From Streptomyces sp. TLI_171 (GTDB lineage Bacteria > Actinomycetota > Actinomycetes > Streptomycetales > Streptomycetaceae): a stretch of DNA of 64,000 nt. The DNA is taken from NCBI RefSeq assembly GCF_003610255.1, contig NZ_RAPS01000001.1, forward strand, positions 7,715,001-7,779,000, written 5' to 3'. Shown piece by piece: positions 1 through 7,836 of this stretch. The position numbers were made by a program, and so were the translations under genes. Position 1 is the first letter of the stretch, and every line of letters starts with the position of its first letter. Below the pieces are notes generated by a model. It was not told the DNA's origin. It saw nothing but the letters and a program-made list of their open reading frames with translations, and made no database searches.

Positions 1-407
1 TGTTCGTCGGCGAGTGCGGCCCGCAGGGTCTGCTCCACCTCGCGCAACTGCGCCTCGCCGAGGTGCTCGCCCGCGTCGGCGGCCGACCGGCGGGCCTGCT
101 GCGTCAGCGCCGCGACCAGCCGGTGTCGCTGTGCGGACAGCGCCCGCAACTCGGCTCCGGCGAGCCGGTCCTGCGCCTCGCGCAGGGCACGGCCGAGCTC
201 CAGCAGCGGCCCGACCTCCGCGCCGTGGCGGCGCACCAACTGGTTGACCGCGAACGCGGCGAGGGTCGGCTTCCGCAGCGCCTTGACCTGAGCGGCGAGC
301 TCCCGGTCGCCGGCCTGCCGGGCCTCGGCCGCCGCCTGGTCGCGCGCCGCGGTGAACTCGCCCGGACGCACGGCGTAGAGGCCGTCCGCGACCTGCTCGA
401 ACTCCAT
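1..407 (-). CDS. Conserved actinobacterial protein of unknown function, N-terminal part (cut by window edge)
   Basis: Reading leftwards from an ATG whose last base is 407, the frame stays open to the window edge for 135 codons. It begins MEFEQVADGLYAVRPGEF and is rich in Ala, Glu, Arg and Gln, predicting long charged helices (coiled-coil-like). I recognise the opening as that of a conserved streptomycete hypothetical protein of roughly 300 residues, but no function is known to me. A GTG lies directly before the ATG (410), and a GGAGG stands just upstream, so either could be the start. There is no signal peptide. The rest of the gene is outside the window. Confidence 0.75.
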   Translation of the reverse strand, partial: MEFEQVADGLYAVRPGEFTAARDQAAAEARQAGDRELAAQVKALRKPTLAAFAVNQLVRRHGAEVGPLLELGRALREAQDRLAGAELRALSAQRHRLVAALTQQARRSAADAGEHLGEAQLREVEQTLRAALADE

Positions 408-600
408 CACCGCCTCCGCGATCTTCCGGTCCGTCCCTTCGATTCGCTCACCCGCGGCCGCGGACCGCACGCCCGAGTGGGCCGACGGGCAGGTGGGCGC
501 TCTGCCCGGGGTGTCTCCGGTGCCCGGGCCCGGGGGCGGGGCGTAGCGTGAAGTGGTGCGGGTGCGGAGGTCGTTTGTGCTCGTGGGCGAGGAGGCCGTG

Positions 601-978
601 GTGTCGGGACACCGGTTGAAGGCGAGCACGCGCCGGGTGGGGCCGATGGTGGTGTGCAGCTTCAGCGGGGACGTGGTGCAGGAGGCCGCCGCCGTCGCCG
701 AGAACGTCCTGGACAAGGCGCTCGCGGAGGAGCCGGCTGTCCTGGGGGTGGACCTGAGCGGGGTGGGGCTGTTCACCTCGACGGGCTTGAACGTGCTGAT
801 CCAGGTCCGTAAGAGGGCCGCGGCGACGGAGATCCCGCTGGTGCTGATCGCTCCGAGTCTCGGGGTGCGCAGGGTCCTCGAGCTCACCGAGACCGGGTTC
901 CTGTTCCCCGCCTTCGACACCGCCGAGCAGGCGGTGAGCGGCCTGGACGGCCTGACCGGCGGCCGCGGCGCGGTGTAG
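601..978 (+). CDS. STAS-domain protein (anti-sigma factor antagonist type)
   Basis: About 125 residues forming a single STAS domain, the fold of SpoIIAA/RsbV proteins that bind anti-sigma kinases in partner switching. The core reads VVCSFSGDVV, then VLGVDLSGVGLFTSTGLNVLI, then RRVLELTETGF. At the usual phospho-acceptor position (Asp-Ser-Ser/Thr-Gly) it has Thr-Ser-Thr-Gly, so the acidic residue is missing but hydroxyl residues remain. Start: GTG at 601 has GGAGG five bases upstream; GTG at 598 and 553 are in-frame alternatives. An RsbW-type ATPase gene follows 65 bp downstream on the same strand, a natural partner, although partner choice is an inference. Confidence 0.85.
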   Translation: MSGHRLKASTRRVGPMVVCSFSGDVVQEAAAVAENVLDKALAEEPAVLGVDLSGVGLFTSTGLNVLIQVRKRAAATEIPLVLIAPSLGVRRVLELTETGFLFPAFDTAEQAVSGLDGLTGGRGAV

Positions 979-1043
979 CGGCCGGGCCGGGGGGCACACG
1001 CGCCGTGACAGGTTTCCGCCGACCAGGGCACACGGGATCCGCT

Positions 1044-1463
1044 ATGGCACCGGCCCACGACCAGCACCGCCACCTCAACATGTTCCCCGGGGACCGCACC
1101 GCGGCGGCACTGGCCTTCGCGCGCCGCACCCTGGCCGACTGGCGCCTGAGCGACCCGGGCGCCGCCACCGACGTGCTGCTGGTCGCGGCCGAACTCCTCG
1201 CCAACGCCGCCCAGCACACCCCCGGCCCCCGCCGGCTCGACCTCGATCTGGACCGGGACCTGGACCGGCTCACCCTCACCGTCACCGACCCCTCGTCCGA
1301 TCCGCCGCGCCTGCGCCGCCCGCACCGCCCCGAGCTGCCCCACGGGCACGGCCTGGTGATCGTCGACCGGCTCGCCCTCGCCTGGGGGCACCGCCCCACC
1401 CCAACGGGAAAGGCCGTCTGGGCGACCCTGCCGGCGCCCGCGCCGTGGCACGGCCCGCGGTGA
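1044..1463 (+). CDS. RsbW-like ATP-binding (HATPase_c) regulatory protein
   Basis: About 139 residues with the compact GHKL ATPase fold of serine-kinase anti-sigma factors and no histidine-kinase dimerisation part. The N-box is VAAELLANAAQH, the G1 box VTDPSSDPP, and the G2 box HGHGLVIVDRL. Proteins of this size in Streptomyces usually phosphorylate STAS proteins and/or bind sigma factors; the STAS gene just upstream is the obvious candidate partner. ATG at 1044 is preferred; a GTG at 1005 would add 13 residues but lacks a visible ribosome binding site. No sigma factor gene is adjacent. Confidence 0.85.
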   Translation: MAPAHDQHRHLNMFPGDRTAAALAFARRTLADWRLSDPGAATDVLLVAAELLANAAQHTPGPRRLDLDLDRDLDRLTLTVTDPSSDPPRLRRPHRPELPHGHGLVIVDRLALAWGHRPTPTGKAVWATLPAPAPWHGPR

Positions 1464-1707
1464 CGGCGGCCGGTTCCGGGCGACGCCCCGAACGGCCCGC
1501 TGCCGCGAGCGGTCCCCGTTCCTGACCGGGCACCGGGAGGGCGGCGGGGGAGTGGCGGGCTTCGTCCGTTCGGCGGCCACCCGTTCGGCCATCGGAGGGC
1601 CGCGGGCGGGGCCGTCCGAGGGGATGCCAGCGCGTCGTGGGTTCGCGGACGAGGGGTCGTGACGAGACTCGGGCGTCTCATCGTTCGCACTCGCCGGAAG
1701 GACCCAG

Positions 1708-4700
1708 GTGGCAGCAGATCAGCGTGTGTCGCCCGCACGGACAAGACGATGGCTGGGCCGAATGCTGAGCGCCGGCCTCGCCGCGACGCTCGTGCCGTTC
1801 GGACTGGCCGGTGTCGGCCCCGGCGCCTGGGCGGCCGGGCTTCCCGGCGGTCTCGGGCCGTGCCTGGGGGCGGAATGCCCGGCGACGTTCCCGCCGGTGA
1901 ACAACGGGCCCTTCGCCGGCCGCGACGCCAACATCAACGTGTTCGTCGGCGGCGACTTCAACGTCACCGGCTCGGCCGCGGAGGCCGAGGGCCGAGTGGT
2001 GACCCTCGGCAACTTCTCGCAGAACAAGGCAGCGGGCGGCAGCGCCGTCTACAACGTCGGCATCGCGGGCGTCGGATCGCGCGTTCCCCCGCCGGACGGC
2101 TCGGACTTCCTCGCCGCCGGCGGCAACGTCACCGTCGCCCAGGGCCAGCGGCTGATCGCGGAAGGCGGCGTCGTCCGCCACGCCGGCACGGTCAGCGGCA
2201 CCGTCGAGGGCACCGTCGTCCAGGACCCGCAGGCCGTCGCCGCCTACACCCCGCTGCGCGGGCAACTGCAGGCCGCCAGCGAGTGCTACGCCGGAATCGG
2301 TGCGCCGCGGCCCGCCACGGGGACCGCGGTCAACCAGAGCTTCCAGACCCTGTTCACCGGTGACGGCACGTCAGCGCTCCAGGTGTTCAACGTGGACTTC
2401 GACCTGACCACGAGCGGCGGCGCCCAGCAGGGCATCGCGTTCCAGAACATTCCCGCCAACGCGACCGTGCTGGTCAACCTGACCGGCGCCGCCCGCACCG
2501 TCAGCACCTTCAGCGGCGGCCTGGACGACAACGACCCGCTCAACCAGCTGCGCGAGCGCCTGCTGTGGAACGTCCCGACCGCCGGCTCCGTCACCTTCAC
2601 CGGCACCGGCCAGTTCCAGGGCAGCATCCTGGTGGGCAACCCGGCCAGCACCACCACCGTCAACATGCCCGGCCTGAACGGGCGTTTCTTCAGCACCGGA
2701 ACCCTGAACCACACCTCCGGCGGCTCGGGCGGCACCGGCACGGAGATCCACGCCTACCCGTTCAACGGCGACCTCCCCGAGTGCGGCACGCCCACCCCCA
2801 CCGCGTCGACCTCGGTCACCAAGGTCGACTCCGACACCGCGCAGCCGCTGGCCGGCGCGGTGTTCCAGCTGTGGCGGGAGAGCAACGGCGTCGCGGGGCT
2901 GCAGACCGACGGCGCGGACCCCGACACCAAGGTCGGCGCGCCGTGCACCACGCCGGCCAACGGCCAGTGCTCGGTCACCGGCCTGCCGCTGGACACCTAC
3001 TACTGGCAGGAGACGGCGGCCCCGCCCGGCTACGACCTGCCCGCCCAGCCCGTCACCCAGGTCGACCTCACCACCGACGGCCAGAACGCGGCGGTCACCG
3101 TCCGCGACACCCGGACGACGGTGATGGCGACCGCCTCGACCAGCGTGACGAAGACCGACGCCGCCACCAACGCGCCGCTGGCCGGTGCGGTGTTCCAGCT
3201 CTGGCACGAGACCAACGGCGTCACCGGCCTGCAGACCACCGGGGCGAACCCGGACACCGCGGTCGGCCCGCCCTGCACCACGCCCGCCAACGGCCAGTGC
3301 TCGGCCACCGGTCTGGCGCTCGGGACGTACTACTGGCAGGAGACCGCGGCCCCGCCCGGCTACGACCTGCCCGCGCAGAACGTCAGCACCGTCGTGCTCG
3401 GCACCGACGGCCAGAACGAGGCCGTCACCGTGCAGGACGCGCGGACCGCCGCGCCGACCGCCGCCACGAGCGTCACCAAGGTGGACTCGGAGACCAACGC
3501 GCCGCTGGCCGGTGCGGTGTTCCAGTTGTGGCACGAGACCAACGGCGTCACCGGCCTGCAGACCACCGGGGCGAACCCGGACACCGAGGTCGGCTCGCCC
3601 TGCACCACGCCCGCCAACGGCCGGTGCTCGGCCACCGACCTGCCGCTGGGCACCTACTACTGGCAGGAGGTGTCCGCACCCGACGGCTACGACCTGCCCG
3701 ACCTGAACGTCAGCACGGTCCTGCTCAGCGCCGACGGCCAGAACGAGGCCGTCACCGTGCAGGACACCCGCACCGCCGCACCGACGGGTTCCACCACCGT
3801 CACCAAGGTCGACGCGACGACCGATGCGCCGCTCGCGGGCGCGGTGTTCCAGCTGTGGCGGGAGACCAACGGCGTCTCGGGCCTGCAGACCGGCGGAGCC
3901 AACCCGGACACCGAGGTCGGCTCGCCGTGCACCACGCCCGCCGACGGCCGGTGCGAGGCCGGCGGTCTGCCGCTGGGCACCTACTACTGGCAGGAGACGG
4001 CGGCTCCGCCCGGCTACGACCTGCCCGCCCAGCCGGTCAGCACCGTCGTCCTGAACGCCGACGGGCAGCACGTCCCGGTGACCGTCCAGGACACCCGGTC
4101 GCCCGTCCCGCTCGGCTCCACCACCGTCACCAAGGTCGACGCGACGAGCAACGCGCCGCTCGAAGGCGCGGTGTTCCAGCTGTGGCACGAGACCAACGGC
4201 GTCACGGGCCTGCAGACCACCGGGGCCAACCCGGACACCGCGATCGGCTCCCCGTGCGTCACCAGTGACACCGGCGTCTGCACGGCGAACAACCTGCCGC
4301 TGGGCACGTACTACTGGCAGGAGACCTCCGCGCCGGAGGGCTACGAGCTGCCCGCGCAGAACGTGACCACGGTGGTGCTCACCACCGGCGGACAGAACGT
4401 CCCGGTGACCGTCCAGGACACCCGGACGCCGGCCGGAACGGGCTCCACCACCGTCACCAAGGTGGACGCGACGACCGACGCGCCACTGGCCGGAGCCGTC
4501 TTCCAGCTGTGGCACGAGACCAACGGGGTCCCGGGCCTGCAGACCACCGGGGCGAACCCGGACACCGCGGTCGGCGCGCCCTGCACCACCCCCGCCACCG
4601 GCCAGTGCTCGGCGACCGGGCTGCCGCTGGGCACGTACTACTGGCAGGAGACCTCCGCGCCGGAGGGCTACGAGCTGCCCGCGCAGAACGTGACCACGGT

Positions 4701-5517
4701 GGTGCTCACCACCGGCGGACAGAACGTCCCGGTGACCGTCCAGGACACCCGGACGCCGGCCGGAACGGGCTCCACCGGCGTGACCAAGCTGGACGCGGGG
4801 ACCGGCCGACCGCTGGCCGGCGCGGTGTTCCAGCTCTGGCACGAGACCAACGGCGTGTCCGGTCTGCAGACCACCGGGGCGAACCCGGACACCGCGGTCG
4901 GTGCGCCCTGCACCACCCCCGCCACCGGCGTCTGCCGGGGGACCGGCCTGCCGCTGGGCACCTACTACTGGCAGGAGGTGTCGGCGCCGGACGGCTTCGA
5001 CCTGCCCGCCGAGCCGGTGACCACCGTCGTCATCGCCGCCGCCGGCCAGAACGTGCCGGTCGTGGTCAAGGACGCCAGGACGCCGGAGGAGGGACCGGGC
5101 GAGACGAAGGTGATCAAGGTCGACGCCGAGACCGGCGAGCCGCTGGCCGGCGCGGTCTTCCAGCTGTGGCGCGAGACCAACGGCCACCCCGGCCTGCAGA
5201 CGCTCGGCGCCAACGCCGACACCAAGGTCGGCGAGCCCTGCACCACCGGCGACGACGGCGTCTGCGCCGCGCAGGACCTCCCGCTCGGCACCTACTACTG
5301 GCAGGAGGTCTCGGCCCCGGACGGCTACGCCCGGCCGGCCGACCCGGTGACCAAGGTCGTCCTCACCAAGGACTGCCCCTGCGTCGAGGTCACGGTGAAG
5401 GACACCCGGCTGTGCCCGCCCAAGCCGCGCCCGCCGAAGCCCTGCCCGCCCGAGCCGTGCCCGCCGAAGGGCGACCACGGTCCGAACAAGCCGTGGGACC
5501 GACCCCGTGAGAGCTGA
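1708..5517 (+). CDS. Secreted choice-of-anchor-A protein with eight SpaA/CnaB-like repeats
   Basis: A 1269-residue exported protein. The first ~43 residues are a signal peptide (twin Arg, hydrophobic core, cut after AWA). Residues ~45-350 match the choice-of-anchor-A type of region (INVFVGGDFNVTG..., ending in NGRFFSTGTLNH). From ~366 to ~1237 there are eight tandem repeats of 109 residues, each with VTKVD, GAVFQLW, two Cys, YYWQE and an AP-GY motif. These resemble SpaA (CnaB, prealbumin-like) domains, where a Lys and an Asn/Asp form an isopeptide bond helped by the conserved Glu. The C-terminus is Pro/Cys/Lys-rich (CPPKPRPPKPCPPEP) with no LPxTG sorting signal or membrane helix, so it is probably released or held non-covalently. 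GTG at 1708 follows a GGAAGGA. A surface stalk or adhesin role is inferred. Confidence 0.88.
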   Translation: MAADQRVSPARTRRWLGRMLSAGLAATLVPFGLAGVGPGAWAAGLPGGLGPCLGAECPATFPPVNNGPFAGRDANINVFVGGDFNVTGSAAEAEGRVVTLGNFSQNKAAGGSAVYNVGIAGVGSRVPPPDGSDFLAAGGNVTVAQGQRLIAEGGVVRHAGTVSGTVEGTVVQDPQAVAAYTPLRGQLQAASECYAGIGAPRPATGTAVNQSFQTLFTGDGTSALQVFNVDFDLTTSGGAQQGIAFQNIPANATVLVNLTGAARTVSTFSGGLDDNDPLNQLRERLLWNVPTAGSVTFTGTGQFQGSILVGNPASTTTVNMPGLNGRFFSTGTLNHTSGGSGGTGTEIHAYPFNGDLPECGTPTPTASTSVTKVDSDTAQPLAGAVFQLWRESNGVAGLQTDGADPDTKVGAPCTTPANGQCSVTGLPLDTYYWQETAAPPGYDLPAQPVTQVDLTTDGQNAAVTVRDTRTTVMATASTSVTKTDAATNAPLAGAVFQLWHETNGVTGLQTTGANPDTAVGPPCTTPANGQCSATGLALGTYYWQETAAPPGYDLPAQNVSTVVLGTDGQNEAVTVQDARTAAPTAATSVTKVDSETNAPLAGAVFQLWHETNGVTGLQTTGANPDTEVGSPCTTPANGRCSATDLPLGTYYWQEVSAPDGYDLPDLNVSTVLLSADGQNEAVTVQDTRTAAPTGSTTVTKVDATTDAPLAGAVFQLWRETNGVSGLQTGGANPDTEVGSPCTTPADGRCEAGGLPLGTYYWQETAAPPGYDLPAQPVSTVVLNADGQHVPVTVQDTRSPVPLGSTTVTKVDATSNAPLEGAVFQLWHETNGVTGLQTTGANPDTAIGSPCVTSDTGVCTANNLPLGTYYWQETSAPEGYELPAQNVTTVVLTTGGQNVPVTVQDTRTPAGTGSTTVTKVDATTDAPLAGAVFQLWHETNGVPGLQTTGANPDTAVGAPCTTPATGQCSATGLPLGTYYWQETSAPEGYELPAQNVTTVVLTTGGQNVPVTVQDTRTPAGTGSTGVTKLDAGTGRPLAGAVFQLWHETNGVSGLQTTGANPDTAVGAPCTTPATGVCRGTGLPLGTYYWQEVSAPDGFDLPAEPVTTVVIAAAGQNVPVVVKDARTPEEGPGETKVIKVDAETGEPLAGAVFQLWRETNGHPGLQTLGANADTKVGEPCTTGDDGVCAAQDLPLGTYYWQEVSAPDGYARPADPVTKVVLTKDCPCVEVTVKDTRLCPPKPRPPKPCPPEPCPPKGDHGPNKPWDRPRES
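2806..5421 (+). repeat. Eight in-frame 327-bp tandem repeats (109-residue SpaA-like units)
   Basis: The period is exactly 327 bp through all eight copies, so every unit is 109 residues with no length variation. Copies differ mostly at codon third positions and in the stretch between the two cysteines. Copies 2 to 7 are the closest to each other, while the first and last are most divergent. Confidence 0.95.
4294..4776 (+). repeat. Identical 156-bp blocks in SpaA-like repeats 5 and 6
   Basis: Positions 4294-4449 and 4621-4776 are identical over 156 bp, one repeat period (327 bp) apart, while the flanking parts of the same repeats differ. This points to a recent duplication or gene conversion between neighbouring repeats. 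Confidence 0.9.
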
Positions 5518-5539
5518 CGGGTAGTCACACCCCCGCAGT

Positions 5540-5579
5540 CGAGGTGCCCCGGTCCGCCACAGCGGGCCGGGGCACCTCG
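5540..5579. terminator. Bidirectional hairpin terminator between convergent genes
   Basis: A perfect 13-bp inverted repeat, CGAGGTGCCCCGG (5540-5552) and its complement (5567-5579), with a 14-base loop. It lies 22 bp after the stop of the large repeat protein and 20 bp after the stop of the convergent gene at 5600, so it can serve both. Confidence 0.8.
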
Positions 5580-5599
5580 GCGTTCCCGGGAGCGCCCGC

Positions 5600-5971
5600 T
5601 CAGTTGCGGATGCCGTACACGACCTGTCCGGCGGTGTGGTCGACGACGTAGGCCTGGTAACTGTGGCCCGGGCCGTCGTAGTACCAGGGGGACTCCGCGC
5701 CGCTGTACGAGTCCCAGCCGAACCGCCCGTCCAGCAGTGCGAACTCGCAGTGGCCGTCGGTCCGGGTCGGGTTGATGGCCTGGAAGTCGTGGTACAGGCC
5801 GTCGGTGTAGAGGTGGAGCTCGATCTTCTGGTCCGCGGTGCAGTTCGGCGTGCTGAGCCAGTGATCGCCCTCATTGGCGGCGAAGGCCGGCGCGGACGTC
5901 GTCAGTGCGAGCGCGGCGGCGGCGCCCAGGGCCGCGACGGCGACGCGCAGCGGAGTACGGCGAGACAGCAT
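5600..5971 (-). CDS. Small secreted protein of unknown function
   Basis: 123 residues. A classical signal peptide (MLSRRTPLRVAVAALG..., cut near AFA|AN) is followed by a mature part of about 95 residues that is rich in Tyr, Trp, His and Asp and has two Cys that could pair. No catalytic motif or family is recognised. ATG at 5971 is chosen because it starts exactly at the signal peptide and has GGGGGAA upstream; a longer frame to 6100 would put nonsense before the signal. It is convergent with the large repeat protein and likely monocistronic. Confidence 0.75.
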   Translation of the reverse strand: MLSRRTPLRVAVAALGAAAALALTTSAPAFAANEGDHWLSTPNCTADQKIELHLYTDGLYHDFQAINPTRTDGHCEFALLDGRFGWDSYSGAESPWYYDGPGHSYQAYVVDHTAGQVVYGIRN

Positions 5972-6109
5972 GAGACGTTCCCCCGAAAGTCGTTGCCCGG
6001 CACCCGCCTCGACAGACACCCCGCCGGCTCGGCCGGACCCGCTCATGCTGGCAGCGGCCGCACCCGGGGACAAGACCGCCCGGCGCTGACGGAACGTCAT
6101 CCGGACGGA

Positions 6110-6553
6110 TCAGAACCAGGCGTCGGGGCCGGTGGGGCCGGTGGGGCCGGGCGGGGGATCTCTGCGGATGACGGTGACGCCGCGCCAGGTGATCGCCAGC
6201 CCGACGAGAACGACCAGCACGGGGAGGGCGAAGAGCGTCCAGTCGACCTGGTCGGCAAGGACGGCGCGGCCGGGGCGGGTGAGGACGGTGACCCGCTCGC
6301 CGGGCACCAGGTCGTCCGGGGCTCCGGCGAGGTCGTCGAGCGGCAGCGGGTCGGGTGCGGCCACGACGATCGCGCGGGCGGACGCCCCTCGTACGTGCCG
6401 GTCGTAGTCGGCGACGAGGACGGTCGCCTCGACGCGGGTCGCACCCGCGTAGTCGTGACGGACGTGGACGAGCGGAACGCAGTAAAGGACACCGATCAGC
6501 GCGACGATCGGGCCGATCAGGATGCCCAACTTCCCGATGCGGAATCCGGCCAC
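6110..6553 (-). CDS. Two-helix membrane protein, DUF3592-like
   Basis: 147 residues. One hydrophobic helix lies near the N-terminus (LGILIGPIVALIGVLYCVPLV) and a second near residues 105-125; the ~70-residue part between them is probably outside the membrane. The arrangement of helix, beta-rich domain with Tyr/Gly motifs, helix fits DUF3592-type proteins, function unknown. The C-terminal tail has a short collagen-like GPTGPTGP run from a 9-bp repeat near 6125. The start is GTG at 6553 with a G-rich element upstream. No operon partner is evident. Confidence 0.72.
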   Translation of the reverse strand: MAGFRIGKLGILIGPIVALIGVLYCVPLVHVRHDYAGATRVEATVLVADYDRHVRGASARAIVVAAPDPLPLDDLAGAPDDLVPGERVTVLTRPGRAVLADQVDWTLFALPVLVVLVGLAITWRGVTVIRRDPPPGPTGPTGPDAWF

Positions 6554-6709
6554 GGTGACGCCCCCAAATCGCCTCGCACGACTGCGGGTTGATTCTGTCG
6601 GTCCGGGCCCGTGCCGTAAAGGCGCGCGCGACTTCTGCCGGTCACGGCGGAGAAGGGGCGGCGGACTATTCGGTTGCCGGGGAGGGGTGGACCTGCGACG
6701 GTCGCGGGC

Positions 6710-7231
6710 ATGGATGTGGTGCTGGGAGACAGGGCACGGTTCGCCGCCGAGGTCGGCGAGCCGGGCCCGCTGTGCCGGGTCGATCTCTGGGCAGCCGGGA
6801 AGTGGCTGACCTGCGACGACAACATGGCGTACACCCCGCAGTTCCGGCGGGACGTGTCGATGGCCGCTGCCCGGCTGCGATCCGGTGAAGGCTCTCCGCT
6901 GCCGTTCGCCGGGCTCTCCGCCGAAGCCACCCATCGTCGTCTCGCGCGAAGTGCGGGGAGCGACGACGGGGCCGAGGCCGAGCGGGAGCTGCCGAGCCGG
7001 TTCCGAGCCCTGTCGTGGGGGCCCACCACCGACGGTGTGACGGCCTTTCTGTTCCGCGAGCGGGACCGGCTGGTGATCACGCTGGAGTTCTGGCGCGAGG
7101 AGCACCTGGTCAACCATCCGGAGGACGCCGGTGCGGTCTTCGTGGTGGAGATCCCGGCCCAGGAGTTCGCTGCGATCCTCGAAGGCATCGCGGCCGCGCT
7201 CGGCGGCGACCGGAGCACCAGGCGTTCCTGA
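6710..7231 (+). CDS. Conserved hypothetical protein, soluble
   Basis: 173 residues, no signal peptide or membrane helix. The frame has strong actinobacterial codon bias from ATG 6710 on (MDVVLGDRARFAAEV), with a central region of alternating strands (RFRALSWGPTTDGVTAFLF, RLVITLEFWREEH) and a C-terminal helix. The N-terminal part before 6710 in the same frame looks non-coding, which argues for this start, although no good ribosome binding site is visible. I do not recognise the family. Confidence 0.7.
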   Translation: MDVVLGDRARFAAEVGEPGPLCRVDLWAAGKWLTCDDNMAYTPQFRRDVSMAAARLRSGEGSPLPFAGLSAEATHRRLARSAGSDDGAEAERELPSRFRALSWGPTTDGVTAFLFRERDRLVITLEFWREEHLVNHPEDAGAVFVVEIPAQEFAAILEGIAAALGGDRSTRRS

Positions 7232-7270
7232 TGCTCCGGCGGCGTCGGTGGCGGCAGCCGCCGGGCGTCG

Positions 7271-7699
7271 TCAGCGGCGCAGGAGTCGGACGGTCTCGGT
7301 GCGACAGTGCCAGGCGATGACGGCCAGCGGGACCATGAACAGGAACGGGGTGCCGGCGTTCTCGCCGTGCATGGCGGTGAGCTGGGTGACGAACGCGCAC
7401 AGCAGGAAGGCGATCAGTGCCGTTGCGGCGGGTCCGGCCCAGCGGGGGAGGAGCAGACCGATCGCACCGGCGAGCTCCACGGCCCCGGTCAGGTACATGA
7501 ACCAGTCGCCGACGCCGATGGCGTCGAAGACCGTGGTGGCCGCCGGGAGCGCGAGCAGCTTCGGCAGGGCACTGGCCAGGGCGAAGAACAGCGCGAGCAG
7601 CACCCGCAGGGTCCAGACCGTTCGGACGACGGCCTTCTTGGCGGGCGCGGCGGACTGCGCGGGCTGCGTGGGCTGCGCGGTGGGGGTGGTGCTGGTCAT
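7271..7699 (-). CDS. DoxX-family membrane protein
   Basis: 142 residues with four predicted membrane helices after a Pro/Ala-rich cytosolic leader (~30 residues). The pattern (RVLLALFFALASALPKL, then YLTGAVELAGAIGLLLP) is typical of DoxX/DoxD-like proteins, small inner membrane proteins linked in some bacteria to thiol and redox homeostasis; the substrate here is unknown. ATG at 7699 is preceded by GGGAGA. It is transcribed away from the ECF42 locus but on the same strand, with about 140 bp separating the two. Confidence 0.85.
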   Translation of the reverse strand: MTSTTPTAQPTQPAQSAAPAKKAVVRTVWTLRVLLALFFALASALPKLLALPAATTVFDAIGVGDWFMYLTGAVELAGAIGLLLPRWAGPAATALIAFLLCAFVTQLTAMHGENAGTPFLFMVPLAVIAWHCRTETVRLLRR

Positions 7700-7836
7700 C
7701 TGGGGGTCTCCCGGAGTCGGCGGTCGTTGCTTGCTCTCACCGGCTTCGACGGCGGAGGCCGCCCGAACTCATCGGTCCCTGGGAGAACTTCTGCCCCGGT
7801 CCGCTGCGCAGGCCGTCGCCCCCGGGTGACGGCAGG

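Noticed and set aside
3030..4961. A ladder of near-identical ~97-codon minus-strand frames spaced 327 bp apart
   Set aside because: They are shadows of the tandem repeats in the sense gene and not a family of small genes.
2371..5874. A continuous 1167-codon frame on the minus strand opposite the SpaA-like protein
   Set aside because: It is the antisense of the 109-residue repeats, with no start signal or recognisable domain; its periodic pattern simply mirrors the coding strand.
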